NCBI RefSeq assembly: GCF_014698445.1
Contig: NZ_JACJSZ010000006.1
Span: 57,133-121,132, forward strand
DNA from: Microcystis elabens FACHB-917
GTDB taxonomy: Bacteria > Cyanobacteriota > Cyanobacteriia > PCC-6307 > Cyanobiaceae
Direction of reading: 5' to 3'
DNA: 64,000 nt
The position numbers and the translations under genes are program-made. Below, one piece after another: positions 1 to 9,092 of the stretch. How positions within the stretch are numbered: the stretch's first letter is position 1; each line of letters begins with the position of its first letter. A model generated the notes under the pieces. The model was not told the DNA's origin and did no database searches. It saw only the letters and a program-made list of their open reading frames with translations.

Positions 1-46
1 CCCGCAGCCGCCAGAAGACTGGCTCCAACGGGGCCGACTCCAGCTG

Positions 47-81
47 GGCATCCCCTGGCGCCAAGGGCGCCAGGGGATGCC
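47..81. terminator. perfect 16-bp inverted repeat downstream of the aminotransferase
   Basis: GGCATCCCCTGGCGCC is followed by a 3-nt AAG loop and its exact reverse complement. It lies just past the stop of the minus-strand aminotransferase. There is no T run on either side, so it is a terminator-like or 3'-end-protecting hairpin rather than a textbook intrinsic terminator. The sequence to its left (1-46) is too short to assign. Confidence 0.45.
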
Positions 82-108
82 GCCGCCGCAGGGCCCCGAT
101 CGCGCCGA

Positions 109-1320
109 TCAAAACCGCCGCAGCCAGTCGCCGATGCGGGCCGCACCGGCCTCCAGCTCGCCGGCCGGATGCACCAGGGCCAGCCGCTGCCAGCCCTCAC
201 CGCCGGGACCGAAGCCATTGCCGGGGGTGAGGCAGACGCCGGTGCCCTCCAGCAGGGCGGCGCAGAAGCGCTCCGAATCCAGACCCCGGGCCCGGGCCAC
301 CTCCGGGATCTGCAGCCACAGGTAGAGCGCCATCGACGGCAGGCGCACCGGCCAGCCCTGGGCCTCGAGGGCGGCGGCCATCCGGTCGCGGCGCTCGCGG
401 TACACGGCGCGCAGCTGCCCCGGCCACTCGGGAGCCTGCTCCAGGGCGGCGATCGCCCCGGCCTGCAGCGCCAGGGACTGGTTGAAATCCACCACCCCCT
501 TGAGCTGGCGCAGGGCGGTGATCAGCTCCTCGGCGCCGATGGCGAAGGCGAGCCGGTAGCCGCCCAGGCACCAGCTCTTGGAGAAGGAGAAGAACTCGAT
601 GCCGCAGCGGCGCCAGTCGGGGTGGCGCAGCAGGGCGGGGGCCTCCCCCTCCAGGGCCAGGTCCACGTAGGGATTGTCGTGGGCCAGCACCACGTCGTGG
701 CGCAGGGCCTTCTCCACCGCCGCATCCAGCCAGGCCTGCTCTCCGGTGGTGGCGGTGGGGTTGTGGGGGAACCCCAGCACCATCAGCTTCAGGGACTGCC
801 ACTGGCTGGGGGTCAGCCGGTCGAAATCGGGCCGCCAGCCGGCGTCGGCGTCGAGGGGCAGCAGCACCGATTCGGCGCTGGCCAGATGCAGCCCGCCCCT
901 GTGGGAGGGGTAGTAGGGGTCAAGCAGGAGGGCCCGATCGCCGGGGTTGAGCACCGCCAGCGGCAGATGGGCGGTGCCCTCCTGGGAGCCCACCAGCAGC
1001 AGCACCTCCGATTCCGGATCCACCGCCACGTCGAAGCGACGCCGCGCCCAGGCCGCCACCGCCTCCCGGAACGGCAGGGTGGCGGCGTGGAGGCAGTAGG
1101 AGGCGCTCTCAGGCCGGCTCAGGCCGGCGGCGATGGCCTCGAGGGCCACGGCCGGGGGCTGCAGGTCGGTGGAGCCCAGGGAAAGATCCAGCAGCGGCGG
1201 CAAGGGCGAGTCGCCCGGGCCGCGCTCGCTGGCGGCCCTGGCGCTGTAGGCGGCCTTGCGCTGGTCGTTGCGGGCGAAGACGCCGCTGCCGAGCCGCGAC
1301 AGGCGCTCAGAGATGGGCAT
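109..1320 (-). CDS. PLP-dependent class I/II aminotransferase
   Basis: This 403-residue protein has the fold-type I aminotransferase layout. It shows a substrate-side segment around GFPHNPTATTG, the PLP-contacting DNPY motif, and the lysine segment SFSKSWCLGGYR, where the Lys of SFSK is the expected Schiff-base residue. The small C-terminal domain ends in a typical VHPAGELEAGAARIGDWL helix. The family includes aspartate, LL-diaminopimelate and N-succinyl-diaminopimelate aminotransferases, and I cannot choose a substrate from the sequence. The thioredoxin gene upstream overlaps its start by 14 bp, so the two are probably cotranscribed. Confidence 0.85.
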   Translation of the reverse strand: MPISERLSRLGSGVFARNDQRKAAYSARAASERGPGDSPLPPLLDLSLGSTDLQPPAVALEAIAAGLSRPESASYCLHAATLPFREAVAAWARRRFDVAVDPESEVLLLVGSQEGTAHLPLAVLNPGDRALLLDPYYPSHRGGLHLASAESVLLPLDADAGWRPDFDRLTPSQWQSLKLMVLGFPHNPTATTGEQAWLDAAVEKALRHDVVLAHDNPYVDLALEGEAPALLRHPDWRRCGIEFFSFSKSWCLGGYRLAFAIGAEELITALRQLKGVVDFNQSLALQAGAIAALEQAPEWPGQLRAVYRERRDRMAAALEAQGWPVRLPSMALYLWLQIPEVARARGLDSERFCAALLEGTGVCLTPGNGFGPGGEGWQRLALVHPAGELEAGAARIGDWLRRF

Positions 1321-1657
1321 CCAGGAAAGCCTTCAGCTGGGACTGGGCCATGGCACCTTCATGGCGGGCCAGTTCCTGGCCGCCACGGAACAGGACCAGG
1401 GTGGGCAGACCCTGCACCTTGAGGCTGTCGCGGCTGACGGGGTTGGGATCGGCCTCCAGCTTGCCGACCGTGAGAGCTCCGCTCGGCGCATCGGCATAAG
1501 CGGTGGCGGCCCAGGTCATCAGGGGGGCCATCAGCCGGCAGGGGCCGCACCAGGGGGCCCAGACATCGACCAGCACCGGACCGGGGACTTCCAGGACCGA
1601 GGCCTGGAAGTTGGCATCGGTGAGGTCGAGGACGGGGGAGTCGACGTCGGCGGGCAC
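1307..1657 (-). CDS. thioredoxin-family protein
   Basis: A single thioredoxin domain of about 116 residues. The active site is the canonical WCGPC in VWAPWCGPCRLMAPLM, and the cis-proline is in GLPTLVLF. No ATG is available near the natural N-terminus; I chose a GTG giving MPADVDSPVLDLT, which leaves only a short leader before the first beta strand. It is expected to be a cytosolic dithiol-disulfide oxidoreductase. It lies between vipp1 upstream and the aminotransferase downstream on the same strand, with its 3' end overlapping the aminotransferase start. Confidence 0.88.
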   Translation of the reverse strand: MPADVDSPVLDLTDANFQASVLEVPGPVLVDVWAPWCGPCRLMAPLMTWAATAYADAPSGALTVGKLEADPNPVSRDSLKVQGLPTLVLFRGGQELARHEGAMAQSQLKAFLDAHL

Positions 1658-1692
1658 GGCGTTGGCAACGGCAGTGGCCCGATTGTATGAAT

Positions 1693-2466
1693 TCAGAGCT
1701 TGTCGATGGACTGGCGCAGTTTGTCGAGCTCGGCGTTGACCTCGGCCACCTTCACCGGCTCCAGCTGGGGGGCCGGACCCCCCTCCATGGGAAGGGAGAT
1801 GGGGGTTTTGCCGCCTTCGAGGCGGGTCTTGAGGGCCGCCAGCTCGTCGTCGACGTCGCTGCCTTCGAGGGCGGCGAACTGGCTCTCCAGATCGGCACCG
1901 GCGAGCTCGGCGGCGGCCTGGCTGCGGGCCTCCATGTTGAGCACCTTCTCCTCCATCTGGTCGAAGGCGGCCATCGAGCTGTTGGTGCTCAGGTTGCCGA
2001 CGGCGTTCTGGAGCTGCTCCTGGGCCTGGGCCGCCTGGGCCCGGGCCTTGAGCATGTCCTTCTTGGTCTTGGCCTCGGCGATCTTGCCCTCGAGGGCGGT
2101 GAGGCTGCGCTTGAGGGTGTCGACCTGGGAGGCCTGGCTGCTGAGCTGGGTGTTGAGGGCGGTGGCGGTGTCCTGGTAGGTCTTGCGGCGGGAGAGGGAC
2201 TCGCGGGCCAGATCCTCCTCCCCCTTCCTGAGGGCCAGCTCGGCGCGCTCGTACCAGGTGCGGGCCTGGGCCTCGGCCTGCTCGGCCTGGTTCTGCAGAC
2301 GCTTCTGACTGGCGATCGCGGTGGCCACGGCCTGGCGCAGCTTGACCAGATCGGCCTGCATGTCGGCCACGGACTGGTCGAGGATCTTGGCCGGATCCTC
2401 CGCCTTGCTCACCAGATCGTTGAGGTTGGCGCGCAGAAGACGGCTCAGCCGATCGAAGAAACCCAT
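1693..2466 (-). CDS. vipp1: Vipp1/IM30, PspA-family membrane-remodelling protein
   Basis: A 257-residue coiled-coil protein beginning MGFFDRLSRLLRANLNDLV, the amphipathic N-terminal helix of PspA/IM30. It continues through AEDPAKILDQ and long heptad helices. After the PspA core (to about residue 215) there is a Pro/Gly linker and a last helix, KVAEVNAELDKLRQSI. This extra C-terminal helix separates Vipp1 from bacterial PspA. Vipp1 forms ESCRT-III-like rings and rods that maintain thylakoid membranes. The start is the ATG immediately before GFFDRL; the open frame extends further upstream but without conserved sequence. Confidence 0.93.
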   Translation of the reverse strand: MGFFDRLSRLLRANLNDLVSKAEDPAKILDQSVADMQADLVKLRQAVATAIASQKRLQNQAEQAEAQARTWYERAELALRKGEEDLARESLSRRKTYQDTATALNTQLSSQASQVDTLKRSLTALEGKIAEAKTKKDMLKARAQAAQAQEQLQNAVGNLSTNSSMAAFDQMEEKVLNMEARSQAAAELAGADLESQFAALEGSDVDDELAALKTRLEGGKTPISLPMEGGPAPQLEPVKVAEVNAELDKLRQSIDKL

Positions 2467-2566
2467 GGGGCGGGGCCAGTGCAGGAGCCGAGGGTAGCCA
2501 GAACCGGCCGGCCAGACCTCCCCGTCGCCCAGCGGATTGCCGCACCCACACCCGGGTCGGCATCGC

Positions 2567-3628
2567 TCAGCTGTTGCGGCGCCGGGCATGGGCCTGCAGC
2601 TTGAGGGCGTAGTCGCCCATCGAATGGTCGGCCAGCACCGCCTTGCCGCCGCTGAGGAAGAACCTCCGCACCACCACGCAGAAGCGCCAGAAGGCGTCCG
2701 GGCTCATCACCACCTTCAGGTCGCGGAAGGGGATCTGCTGGTCATCCGGGAGGTTGGGGGCGTCGGAGAGGAACACGACGCTGCCGGCATGGGTGTAGCC
2801 GAAGAAGTTCCGCCGCAGGTACTCGGCGATCTGGAACGTGCCGTTGATGGGAATCAGCCGGATCAGACTCAGCAGGATCAGCAGGCTGTGGCCGAAGGGG
2901 ATGCGGGTCACGCCGTCGGCGGCGTTCACGACCCGGTAGATGGGGGTCCGGATGGGGGCGAAGAAGGCGTCATCGCCGGCCCGGGGGCAGCCGAAGGTGT
3001 ACGTGGCGCCGGTGCTGTAGGCACCGAGGTAGCGGGTGGCCACCAGGGCCAGGGCACCGCCGAGGGAATGGCCGGTGATGTACAGCGGCACACCCGGATG
3101 GCGCGCCAGGGCGGCCTCCAGGGGAGCGCGCACCTTGTCGAAGGCGGCGAGGAAGCCGGCATGGGCCCGGCCGCCTTTGGGGGCCGCCACCAGGTGGGCC
3201 CGCAGATCGGTGCTGATGTCGTGGATGCTGGTGACCTCGGTGCCCCGGAAGGCCAGCACGAGCATGGCGGCGGTACCCGGGGAGGATTCGAGGCGAAGGC
3301 GGACCAGGATCGCTTCGCTGCCCTGCACGGCGATGCCCTCGAGCAGTTCGAAGCCGGCCTTCTCCAGCGCCGCGACCACCACGCCATCGACCGACTGGCC
3401 GTTCTCGATGGCGGCGGCCACCAGGGCCCTCACCACCGAGGCGTCCTGCTGGCTGCGGGCCGATTCGAGGATACGGAGCACCAGTTCGTCGACCCTGGTC
3501 TCGGCGGGCAGCTTCTCGTAGACCAGCCGGGCGATCTCCGCCAGCAGCCAGGCGGTGCGGTCGGAGTAGGCGGCGCGCAGGATCGGGACCTGGCGGATCA
3601 GGGTGGGATCGTCGAAGTAGCCAGCCAT
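2567..3628 (-). CDS. class 3 lipase-like alpha/beta hydrolase
   Basis: A 353-residue protein with the lipase class 3 signature: VLAFRGTEVTSIHDISTDL (beta strand plus RGT oxyanion region), HAGFLAAFDKV, and the nucleophile elbow ITGHSLGGALALVATRYL. YTFGCPRAGDDAF and RVVNAADGVTRIPFG follow, the latter carrying the likely catalytic Asp. A His such as the one in GYTHAG or in DHSMGDYAL could complete the triad. No signal peptide is evident. Substrate unknown; such cyanobacterial proteins are usually annotated as lipase family without biochemical proof. Confidence 0.82.
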   Translation of the reverse strand: MAGYFDDPTLIRQVPILRAAYSDRTAWLLAEIARLVYEKLPAETRVDELVLRILESARSQQDASVVRALVAAAIENGQSVDGVVVAALEKAGFELLEGIAVQGSEAILVRLRLESSPGTAAMLVLAFRGTEVTSIHDISTDLRAHLVAAPKGGRAHAGFLAAFDKVRAPLEAALARHPGVPLYITGHSLGGALALVATRYLGAYSTGATYTFGCPRAGDDAFFAPIRTPIYRVVNAADGVTRIPFGHSLLILLSLIRLIPINGTFQIAEYLRRNFFGYTHAGSVVFLSDAPNLPDDQQIPFRDLKVVMSPDAFWRFCVVVRRFFLSGGKAVLADHSMGDYALKLQAHARRRNS

Positions 3629-3741
3629 GGCGGTGCCCCGGGGGTGGAGGTGCTTCGGGCCTCAGCCTTACCCACCCGCACGCCCCGTCAACCCGGGAAC
3701 CGGTTTCCATCACCAGCCGACGCACGCCTTAGCGTGGCTTC

Positions 3742-4353
3742 ATGGAAGCATCCGGGTCCCGGCGACGCCGCACGCCCAACCGCGCCCTCGATCGCGCACC
3801 TGGGAGCACCCCGGAGCCCAGCGGCTCCCGGCGTCGGGGCGCCGAGGCGGTCCAGACGCGGCAGGTGGGCAACATCGCGCTGCTGATGCCTCCGGCCCGG
3901 CCACCGGCCAGTGCCCTGGCCACCTGCCTGGACAGCCTCCAGCAGGCCTGGCGCCGCGAGGGCCACCTGGCCGCCCTGTGGCGGGAATGGCCGCGGATCG
4001 CCGGGCCCCAGCTGGCTCCCCACTGCCGTCCGCTGCAACTGCAGGGGGGGCTGCTGACCGTGGGCGCCGCGCCGGGGCCCTGGCTGCAGGCGCTGCAGTA
4101 CAACCGTCACCAGCTCCTGGGCTCGTTGCGGGGCGCCGGCTACAGCGTCCGGGACGTGCGGGTGCAGCAGCACCACCCCGGCGCCCCCGCAACGCCCGGC
4201 AGCCTCAGCGAGGCGGAGGTGTGGGCCGTCCATCCCAGCCGCTGCGACGTGCACGGCCTGGCCGACTGCCCCGCCTGCGGCCGGCCGGCGCCCGCCGGGG
4301 AGATGGCCCGCTGGGGTCACTGCAGCTTCTGCCGTCGCGCCGATCTGGCCTGA
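3742..4353 (+). CDS. DUF721 protein, DciA-like, with C-terminal zinc knuckle
   Basis: A 203-residue protein. A basic, low-complexity N-terminus of about 45 residues leads into a DUF721 domain (roughly residues 55-140: LDSLQQAWRREGHLAALWREWPRIAGPQLA, then LQGGLLTVGAAPGPWLQALQYNRHQLL). DUF721 is the DciA domain, which in many bacteria lacking DnaC helps load the replicative helicase. The last 30 residues carry CPAC and CSFC pairs, a likely zinc-binding appendage I would not expect in a minimal DciA. The helicase-loader role is inferred from family only. Confidence 0.75.
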   Translation: MEASGSRRRRTPNRALDRAPGSTPEPSGSRRRGAEAVQTRQVGNIALLMPPARPPASALATCLDSLQQAWRREGHLAALWREWPRIAGPQLAPHCRPLQLQGGLLTVGAAPGPWLQALQYNRHQLLGSLRGAGYSVRDVRVQQHHPGAPATPGSLSEAEVWAVHPSRCDVHGLADCPACGRPAPAGEMARWGHCSFCRRADLA

Positions 4354-4357
4354 GTCC

Positions 4358-4879
4358 TCAGGGGAGGAGGCGATCGTCACCGGGTCCGAACAGGGCCCTC
4401 CAGGCGGCCTCCTGCGCCGCCGCGGCCTCGCTTCCCTCCAGGGGGAAACCGGCCAGGAAGTCCTTGTCGGCGGCGGGCTCGTAGGGCCCCTGCTTGATCT
4501 CCATCATCACGGCATCGGGCGTGAGGGCCACCAGGGTGTGGATGACGCCCTCGGCCAGCTCGATGCCGCGCAGGGGGCCTTCGGCGCTGATCCGCTCCCG
4601 CTGCAGCACCCGTCCGCCGGCATCGAGCAGCAGCAGCCCCACCGCCCCCTGCAGCACGAGGAAGCACTCGAACCCGTCGCCGGGCCGGGCGCGCCGGTGG
4701 CGGTGGGGCCGCACGTAGGTGCCGGGCTGCAGCACGTTCAGGAAGCGCTGCACACGATCGCTGGGGGCGTGGAAATTGTGGTTGCGGCGCCGGCGAGGGG
4801 AACCGGCGGCGGCGGCGGCCACCGCATCGAACAGGTCCTGGTCGATGCGCTGGAGCGGGGAGGGGGCGGCGGAGTCCAT
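4358..4879 (-). CDS. cupin-fold metalloprotein, WbuC-like
   Basis: A 173-residue protein starting MDSAAPSPLQRIDQDLFD. The middle shows a cupin with the N-terminal helical region RRRRNHNFHAPSDRVQRFLNVLQPGTYVRPHRHR. The histidine cluster PHRHR and the later Glu in FECFLVLQG are likely metal ligands, followed by VIHTLVALTPDAVMMEIKQGPY. This order matches the WbuC family, often found near surface polysaccharide genes, although none is seen here. Exact function unknown. The gene is convergent with the DUF721 gene, only 4 bp apart. Confidence 0.75.
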   Translation of the reverse strand: MDSAAPSPLQRIDQDLFDAVAAAAAGSPRRRRNHNFHAPSDRVQRFLNVLQPGTYVRPHRHRRARPGDGFECFLVLQGAVGLLLLDAGGRVLQRERISAEGPLRGIELAEGVIHTLVALTPDAVMMEIKQGPYEPAADKDFLAGFPLEGSEAAAAQEAAWRALFGPGDDRLLP

Positions 4880-4921
4880 CGCAGGGGCGGCGACCCATCG
4901 ATTGTGCGTCCTTCCAACGGC

Positions 4922-5983
4922 ATGGACGCCATGGGCGCAGCTCGGCGGGTCCGGTGGCGGCTGGCCGCCCCGCTCCTCCTTCTGCTGTGTCCCGGCCTGG
5001 CTCTGCCGGTGGCGGCCAAACCGGGACCGGGACCGGCGGCGCCGGTCCCCACCGACACGATGGAAGCCACCACCACGACGGGGATGGGGGCGATGGGCGG
5101 CGCCGGCATGCTGCAGATGATGCTGGGGGGACGGCCCTGCCGCTGAGGAGCGGCGGCGGGGGCAGCGGGACGCAGGAGAGGGAGTGGACGGAGGAGACAT
5201 CCCCGAGGCCAGGGGCCGACTGCTGCTCTTCCGCGGCTGCGCCGAGAGCGCCGGCGCCGGCCAGCCCGAGATCATCACCCTGCAGGGGCTGAACCCTGAG
5301 CAGCGGCGCCAGGCGCTGACGGGCCTGAAGCGGCTGTCGACCGCCACCGGCCCCACGGACACCACGGGCCGCTGGCCGTCGGGCGAGGAGGCCCCCGCGG
5401 TGCCGGCGCAGGCCTCCCTGGTGGGAAGCCATGTGGTGGCCAGCAACTACGCCCCGGAGATCCGCTTCCATGTGGGCAGCGGCCACGACTTGCTGGCCCC
5501 GGTGAAGCTGACGAGCACCCCGGCCGGCGGCGCCCAGCGGCTGAGCTGGCCGGCCATCCCCGCCGCCCTCTGCGACCAGGCGACGGCCACGGGCATGGGG
5601 CGCCAGGAGGGCGACATCGTGATGTGGACCTCCAGCGAGCTGCCCATGGCCGACAGCGGGGTGCCGGGCGACCTGCGGCTCCCGAAGCGGCCCTGCTGGT
5701 GAAGCGCGGCGTGCTGCGGGCACCGGAGCGCACCACCTGCGCGGTGAGCGCCCAGGCCATGGCGGCGATGGGGGCGGCGATGGTGACCTTCACCGCCTAC
5801 GGCGACACGCTGCTGCTGAGCAGTCCCCAGGGCAGCCCCGCCTGGAGGCTCAGCCTGGAGCGGCGCTCCACCGCCACCCGCCTGCTGGGGGACGGCATGG
5901 AGCGCCTGGATCCGGGCTCCGGCGAAGGCCAGGAGGCTCCGGCCCCCAAAGGCGGGGGCCTGAATCTGTTCCGGCTGTTCTGA
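4922..5983 (+). pseudogene. secreted protein gene split by two frameshifts
   Basis: Three consecutive coding stretches lie in two frames. The first (4922-5146) encodes a signal peptide (RWRLAAPLLLLLCPGLALPVAA) and stops soon after a run of six G at 5125-5130. Removing one G would join it to the next stretch, open until 5702, which has EIITLQGLNPEQRRQALTGL and later RFHVGSGHDLLAPVKL. That stretch ends at KRPCW, while the original frame resumes as PEAALLVKRGVLRAPERTTCAVSAQ and runs to 5983. The second shift lies near 5660-5690 and restores the first frame. The whole would be a secreted protein of about 350 residues with no family I recognise. It is either a pseudogene or carries two assembly errors; an independent short protein from the first part is possible. 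Confidence 0.6.
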
Positions 5984-6028
5984 TCGCAGCCGCACCCGTT
6001 CCCCGAGGAAACGGCCAGGAGAAGGCCG

Positions 6029-6424
6029 TCACCGGCCCCGGCGCCCCTGGCTGAAGCGGAGTGTGCCGCCGGGCCCGACCTCGATCCGCACCCCTTCTCC
6101 GTACTGACTGTTGGTGACGTACCCCTCGTCGGCCCGCAGGCGGGTGCCGTCCGCCAGCTCGCCGGCGATGGCGAAGTGGGCGTCGGACGCGATCCGGAAG
6201 GAGCGGCTGACCGTCTGCCCGGCGGCGATCGGCCCGAACCGCAGCGTCTCCCAGGGCAGGGCCACCTGCAGGGAGGTGATCGTGCGGCCGCTCCTGTGGA
6301 CGACCGTGAGCTCGTTGCGGGTGGTCTCCCGGAACGCCGCCGCAGCGCCGAGGGCCGCCACCAGGGCCGCGGCCGCCGCCAGCGCCAGGAACGAGCGTCG
6401 CGGACGTCCGGCCACAGGAGGCAC
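6029..6424 (-). CDS. small single-pass membrane protein, unknown function
   Basis: A 131-residue protein from a GTG start (VPPVAGRPRRSF). One hydrophobic segment (SFLALAAAAALVAALGAAAAF) behaves as an N-terminal membrane anchor or uncleaved signal. A beta-rich domain of about 95 residues follows (NELTVVHRSGRTITSLQVALPW, then VSRSFRIASDAHFAIAGEL). The frame is open further upstream but would run into the divergent SDR gene, so I chose a late start. No family recognised; probably periplasmic. Confidence 0.5.
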   Translation of the reverse strand: MPPVAGRPRRSFLALAAAAALVAALGAAAAFRETTRNELTVVHRSGRTITSLQVALPWETLRFGPIAAGQTVSRSFRIASDAHFAIAGELADGTRLRADEGYVTNSQYGEGVRIEVGPGGTLRFSQGRRGR

Positions 6425-6547
6425 TCTCGCTGGGCTGGAGTCGCCGCCCCCATCCGGCGACCAGGGGCCCGGCGTCCGTAGCCTGATTGGGCTCGGTGTT
6501 CTCCCGGTCTTCGCAGGAGTCGGCCGGGCACCCTCAGGAGTCCGCCC

Positions 6548-7543
6548 TTGGCTGCCGCGCGCCACATCCTCCTCACCGGCGGCAACTCCGGCATCGGGTT
6601 CGAGGCGGCCGTGGTCCTCTGCCGGGCCGGCCACCGGCTCACCCTGCCCTGCCGTGACCGGGCCAGCGCCGAGGCGGCCTCACGCCGGGTGCTGGAGAAA
6701 GCCGGCGCCGGCACGCCCCCCGCCACCGAGGTCTGCGACCTGGCCGACCTGGAGAGTGTGCGGGCCTGCGGCGCCGCCCTGCGGGCCCGGGGGACCCCCA
6801 TCGACACCCTGGTGCTCAACGCCGGCCTCCAGTACGCCGGCGCCACCGAACCGCGCCGCACGGCCCAGGGCCATGAGCTCAGCTTCGGGGTGAACCACCT
6901 GGGCCATTTTCTGCTGGCGCAACAGCTGCGGCCCCTGCTGGCGGCGGGGCGGTCGCCGCGGCTGGTGGTCACCGCCAGCGAGGTGCACGACCCAGCCACC
7001 GCGGGAGGCAAGGTGGGGGCCCCGGCGGGCCTGGGGAAACTGGCGGGCCTGCGGCCGGGCCAGGCCGCCACGATGGTGAACGGCTCGGCTCCGTTCAATG
7101 CCGACAAGGCCTACAAGGACAGCAAGCTCTGCAACGTCCTGTTCGCCCGGGAGTTCGCCCGGCGCCTGGAGACGGAGGGCACGCCCGCCCCGGTGATCGC
7201 CTGGAGCCCGGGGCTGGTGATTCCGCCCACCAGCGAGGGCGGCTTCTGGCGCTATAGCCGACAGTCGAACGAGCTGGGCCAGCGGCTGTTCGCCCTGGCG
7301 GCCCGCACGCTGCTGCGCCTCACCGAGAGCGTCGAGAACGCCGGGGCGCTGCTGGCCGCCCTGGCGGTCGATGACGCCTATGCCGCGGGCGGCTTCACCT
7401 ACCTCCGCAACCGCGTCACGGCCCCCGGCCGGCACGTGTTCGAGGCCAGCGCCACCAGCCCCGAAGGCGAGGACGCCGATCTGGCCCGGCGGCTCTGGGA
7501 GCTGAGCGAAGCCCTGGTGGGGGTGGAGGCCGATCGGCCGTGA
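6548..7543 (+). CDS. short-chain dehydrogenase, protochlorophyllide-reductase-like
   Basis: A 331-residue SDR starting with TTG. The nucleotide-binding motif is LLTGGNSGIGFEAA, followed by CDLADLES, LVLNAGLQ and GVNHLGHFLL. The catalytic Tyr/Lys lie in AYKDSKLCNVLFAREF; the YKDSKLCN form is typical of the light-dependent protochlorophyllide reductase branch and related retinol-dehydrogenase-like SDRs. The region after WSPGLVIPPTSEGG matches the POR-like PGCV... substrate loop only partly, so I do not call it the main POR. It probably reduces a carbonyl or ring system with NADPH. Confidence 0.78.
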   Translation: MAAARHILLTGGNSGIGFEAAVVLCRAGHRLTLPCRDRASAEAASRRVLEKAGAGTPPATEVCDLADLESVRACGAALRARGTPIDTLVLNAGLQYAGATEPRRTAQGHELSFGVNHLGHFLLAQQLRPLLAAGRSPRLVVTASEVHDPATAGGKVGAPAGLGKLAGLRPGQAATMVNGSAPFNADKAYKDSKLCNVLFAREFARRLETEGTPAPVIAWSPGLVIPPTSEGGFWRYSRQSNELGQRLFALAARTLLRLTESVENAGALLAALAVDDAYAAGGFTYLRNRVTAPGRHVFEASATSPEGEDADLARRLWELSEALVGVEADRP

Positions 7544-7577
7544 GCGGCCGGCCCGAGCGGCTGCTGTTCCTTTGGCC

Positions 7578-8914
7578 TCAGTCGCCCTGAAGGCCAGGGT
7601 GGTTCAGCCAGCAGGTGGTCATTGCACCAACACCCTTGATCGGCAACGGGCCCCGCTCCTCCAGGCAGAACCTCGCCTGCAGTCGCTGGGCCATCGTTCC
7701 GCTGACATGGATCCGGCCCGGCAGACCATGGCTCTCCATCCGGCTGGCGATGTTCACCGTGTCGCCCCAGAGGTCGTAGATGAACTTCCGGCGGCCGATC
7801 ACACCCGCGACCACGGGCCCGCTGTGGATGCCGATGCGCAGGGCCAGCGGCCCGACCTCCGGCGACCGGAACCCGGCGACCCAGTCCTGCATGTCGAGGG
7901 CCATGGCGGCGATGGCTTCGGCGTGGTGGGACGAGGAGGACGGCACACCCCCAACCACCATGGAGTTGTCACCGATGGTCTTGATCTTCTCCAGGCCGAG
8001 GTGGTCACTCAGCTGGTCGAAGGCGGAGAACACACGGTTGAGCAGATCCACCAGGGCGTGGCACGACAGCCGTGACGACAGCTCGGTGAAACTGACGTTG
8101 TCGGCGAACAGCACGCTCACATCCTCATGGGATTCGGCAATCGTCTGTCGGCCCCGTTTCATCTCCTCGGCGATCGGTGCCGGCAGGATGTTCAGCAGCA
8201 GGGTTTCGGCACGGTCGCGCTCGATCTGGGCACTGCGCTCGGCCGCCACGCGCCGTTGCATCTCCGCTGAGGTGCGCAGGAAGGAGTGGTTGAACGCCGC
8301 TTCCACCTCCCCCACTTCATCCTTTCGGCCTGGCGGCAGCAGGACGCGCTCCGGGTTCGGCGACCCACCCTGACCCAGGGCCTCTCCGGCCCGTTCAAGC
8401 CGATCGCGCAACGCGAGGATCGGGCCGATCACCAGCATCGTGATCAGGGTGAGGAAGGCCGCGATCCCCAGCACGATCAGGGAGATGTTGAGGATGTAGC
8501 CCCGCAACCCCTCGCGGAGGCTGTCGTCGGCATGGCGGATCACGAGCCGATGATCGCCCTGCAGGCTGGCGGGGAGTACTCCGGGGCCATGCCGAACCGG
8601 CCCAGCAGCTCACCGGTGGAGTCCCGGTAGAGGGCCGCGCCCTCGATGGCCCGCACCATCGTCGGCCCCTGCAACCGGCGCACGGCGTCCAGAAGGTCTG
8701 GGGACGAACCCGCCTGGTCGTTGGCCACCAGCCATTCGACCTTCGCGTTCGTGACGGCGGCCAGCTGCTCCCCGAGACGCCCGGCCTGGCGCAGCACCGA
8801 GGGGATGAGCACCACAGCCTCCACCACGAGGAAGTTGAGGAAGATCCAGAAGGCGACCCGCCGCGACAGCCGCGATCGGACCATGGCCAGCACCCGCACA
8901 ACAGGTCGTGCCAT
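7578..8914 (-). pseudogene. class III adenylate cyclase with HAMP, frameshifted
   Basis: Two frames together make a normal membrane cyclase. The 5' part (8914 to about 8570) encodes TM1 (FWIFLNFLVVEAVVLIPSVL) and an extracytoplasmic region, then stops at 8540. The 3' part is in another frame and supplies TM2 (ISLIVLGIAAFLTLITMLV), a HAMP-like linker and the cyclase domain. Cyclase residues are present: FADNVSFTELS, KIKTIGDNSMVVGG and YDLWGDTVNIASRMES; the Lys and Asp positions fit adenylate rather than guanylate specificity. The crossing point lies near 8565-8575 in a G-rich run (8568-8574), where the joined reading gives SLQGDHRLVIRHADDSL. This is a one-base indel: recent inactivation or sequencing error. 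Confidence 0.8.
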
Positions 8915-9092
8915 GGCTGAGGAGACAGACGTTCCGGCGCCATGGTGGCATCGGCGCTCCTGCTCCCGAACATGGCCTGGTCGCCCGGAGGACGCCCGGA
9001 GGCCAGCCAGCCAGCCTGATGCAACGCTTCGCACCGATGGGGTGGCCGGCCGCCGGGTGCTGCCTAGTCTCCCGGCAATTCCCCCCTGAGCC

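Noticed and set aside
169..1422. A long plus-strand open frame over the aminotransferase gene
   Set aside because: Antisense shadow with Gly/Gln/His-rich low complexity; the minus strand carries clear aminotransferase motifs.
6548..7543. Main light-dependent protochlorophyllide reductase
   Set aside because: YKDSKLCN matches the POR branch, but the substrate-loop region and N-terminus differ, so only POR-like SDR is supported.
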